A stretch of 64,000 nt of DNA from Porphyra umbilicalis. Taxonomy: Eukaryota > Rhodophyta > Bangiophyceae > Bangiales > Bangiaceae. The stretch spans positions 62,001-126,000 of the forward strand of contig KV918964.1 of NCBI GenBank assembly GCA_002049455.2, read 5' to 3'. The notes beneath the pieces were generated by a model. The model saw only the letters and a list, made by a program, of their open reading frames with translations, ran no database searches and was not told where the DNA came from. How positions within the stretch are numbered: the first letter of the stretch is position 1; every line of letters begins with the position of its first letter. Position numbers and translations under genes: made by a program. Shown one piece after another: positions 63,332-64,000 of the stretch.

Positions 63332-63974
63332 CGCCGGCGGCGCCCGCCCCCGCAACTCCGCCAACCCCCCCACCCGCAACCAAATCGCCGCCGGCGGATC
63401 CATCACCGCCGGGGGCGGCCGCTCCTCCATTGCCGCCGGCAGTGTTGCCGCCGGCAGCGCCGTGCATGCCTCCAAGTACCGCCGCACCGCCGCCGCCGGC
63501 CGCCTGACCGCCGGCGGCCATACGGGTGCGGGACACATACCCGTCGCGTCGCTTCTCGGTGACCTTGTTGTGCAGGATGGCCACCGCCTTAGTGACGGTG
63601 ACCATCTGCTCAACGGTGGAGTACTGGGCAGGGTGCAAAGACCCATGAAAACGTGCCGTAAGCACGGCATACGGTCGCTCGACATCTTTCCGTTGAAGTC
63701 GGTAAAATGTAACATCTACTTCTGTCGTGGGGTCAGGAGACAGAGAGACAAAAAACGCAAGCCGAGGATAAATACCATCCACCAGAAAATACAGGAGCGT
63801 GCGGGTCGTGCCGTCAGCAGTGTAAGAAAATGTACGGGGCGGCCATTCTCCGTTCGTAACGGATAAATAGAGTGGGGAAACATGCTTAACGTTGAGGTCG
63901 TTGTGAGATCCAGGACACCCCACAAATAAATGCCGAATCCAGAAATTCTTATCACAAACGGTCTCCATCACCAC
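63327..63974 (-). pseudogene. PIF/Harbinger transposase catalytic region, element 2 (interrupted)
   Basis: Minus strand, continuing beyond the right edge of the window. Matches the second half of the element 1 enzyme: VMETVCDKNFWIRHLFVGCPGSHNDLN carries the second catalytic Asp, and KDVERPYAVLTARF the Glu, followed by VAILHN. The first Asp and the N-terminus lie outside. A Gly/Ala-rich module (63327-63503) follows before the Ty3/gypsy insertion; the gene resumes at 53119. Because of the insertion and the downstream frameshift it cannot make a normal enzyme. Confidence 0.9.
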
Positions 63975-64000
63975 GGAACGCTTCCCGTGACGATTCTGGT

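Overview
This is a eukaryotic nuclear window, dominated by mobile elements and their debris. The evidence is an intron-containing cytosolic ribosomal protein gene (RPL27a/uL15), two related Ty3/gypsy LTR retrotransposons with chromodomains, two PIF/Harbinger DNA transposons with the usual transposase plus Myb-like partner, a TNP2-like transposase gene, a JmjC-domain gene, MITEs and satellite DNA. The high GC, the very Gly/Ala/Pro/Arg-rich proteins and the element mix would suit an alga (a red alga is my guess) or another protist. The sequence alone does not fix the lineage.

Layout. 1-7501: a decayed, 5'-truncated Ty3/gypsy copy (copy A) ending in a 3' LTR. 7502-10950: lower-GC DNA with a possible broken minus-strand multi-exon gene. 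About 11030-13030: a degenerate satellite with a period near 160 bp. 13260-16565: an unrecognised gene split at a G7 run. 17057-18768: a spliced JmjC-domain gene. 19170-22000: a TNP2-like transposase gene on the minus strand, tail-to-tail with the JmjC gene. 24887-25846: RPL27a on the minus strand, the only certain host gene. 26.4-29.7 kb: inverted repeats, a GGC-rich tract and a 909-bp TIR element. 30.8-35.8 kb: PIF/Harbinger element 1, with apparently intact transposase and Myb-like ORFs and an extra Cys-rich ORF. 38.1-39.7 kb: an unknown ORF pair. 42.1-46.0 kb: hairpins, a Harbinger-type MITE with TTA duplications, and a 1.5-kb inverted repeat with 450-bp arms. 48.8-63.97 kb: PIF/Harbinger element 2, dead, interrupted by an essentially intact 10.2-kb Ty3/gypsy element (copy B, 53120-63326).

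How the parts work together. Copy B has LTRs of 393 and 392 bp that differ at about six positions, a CTGAC target duplication, a primer-binding site, gag with a zinc knuckle, a probable -1 frameshift into pol (protease, RT, RNase H, D-D-35-E integrase, chromodomain), an unusual 200-residue tail after the chromodomain, and a 652-codon antisense ORF between pol and the 3' LTR. Copy A retains a remnant of the same antisense ORF in the same place, so it belongs to the retroelement family. Both Harbinger elements place transposase and Myb-like genes tail-to-tail and share an unusual T8-9 motif between them. The JmjC gene beside a TNP2-like transposase recalls the known association of 2-oxoglutarate/Fe(II) dioxygenase genes with large transposons in fungi and algae, but that link is inference here.
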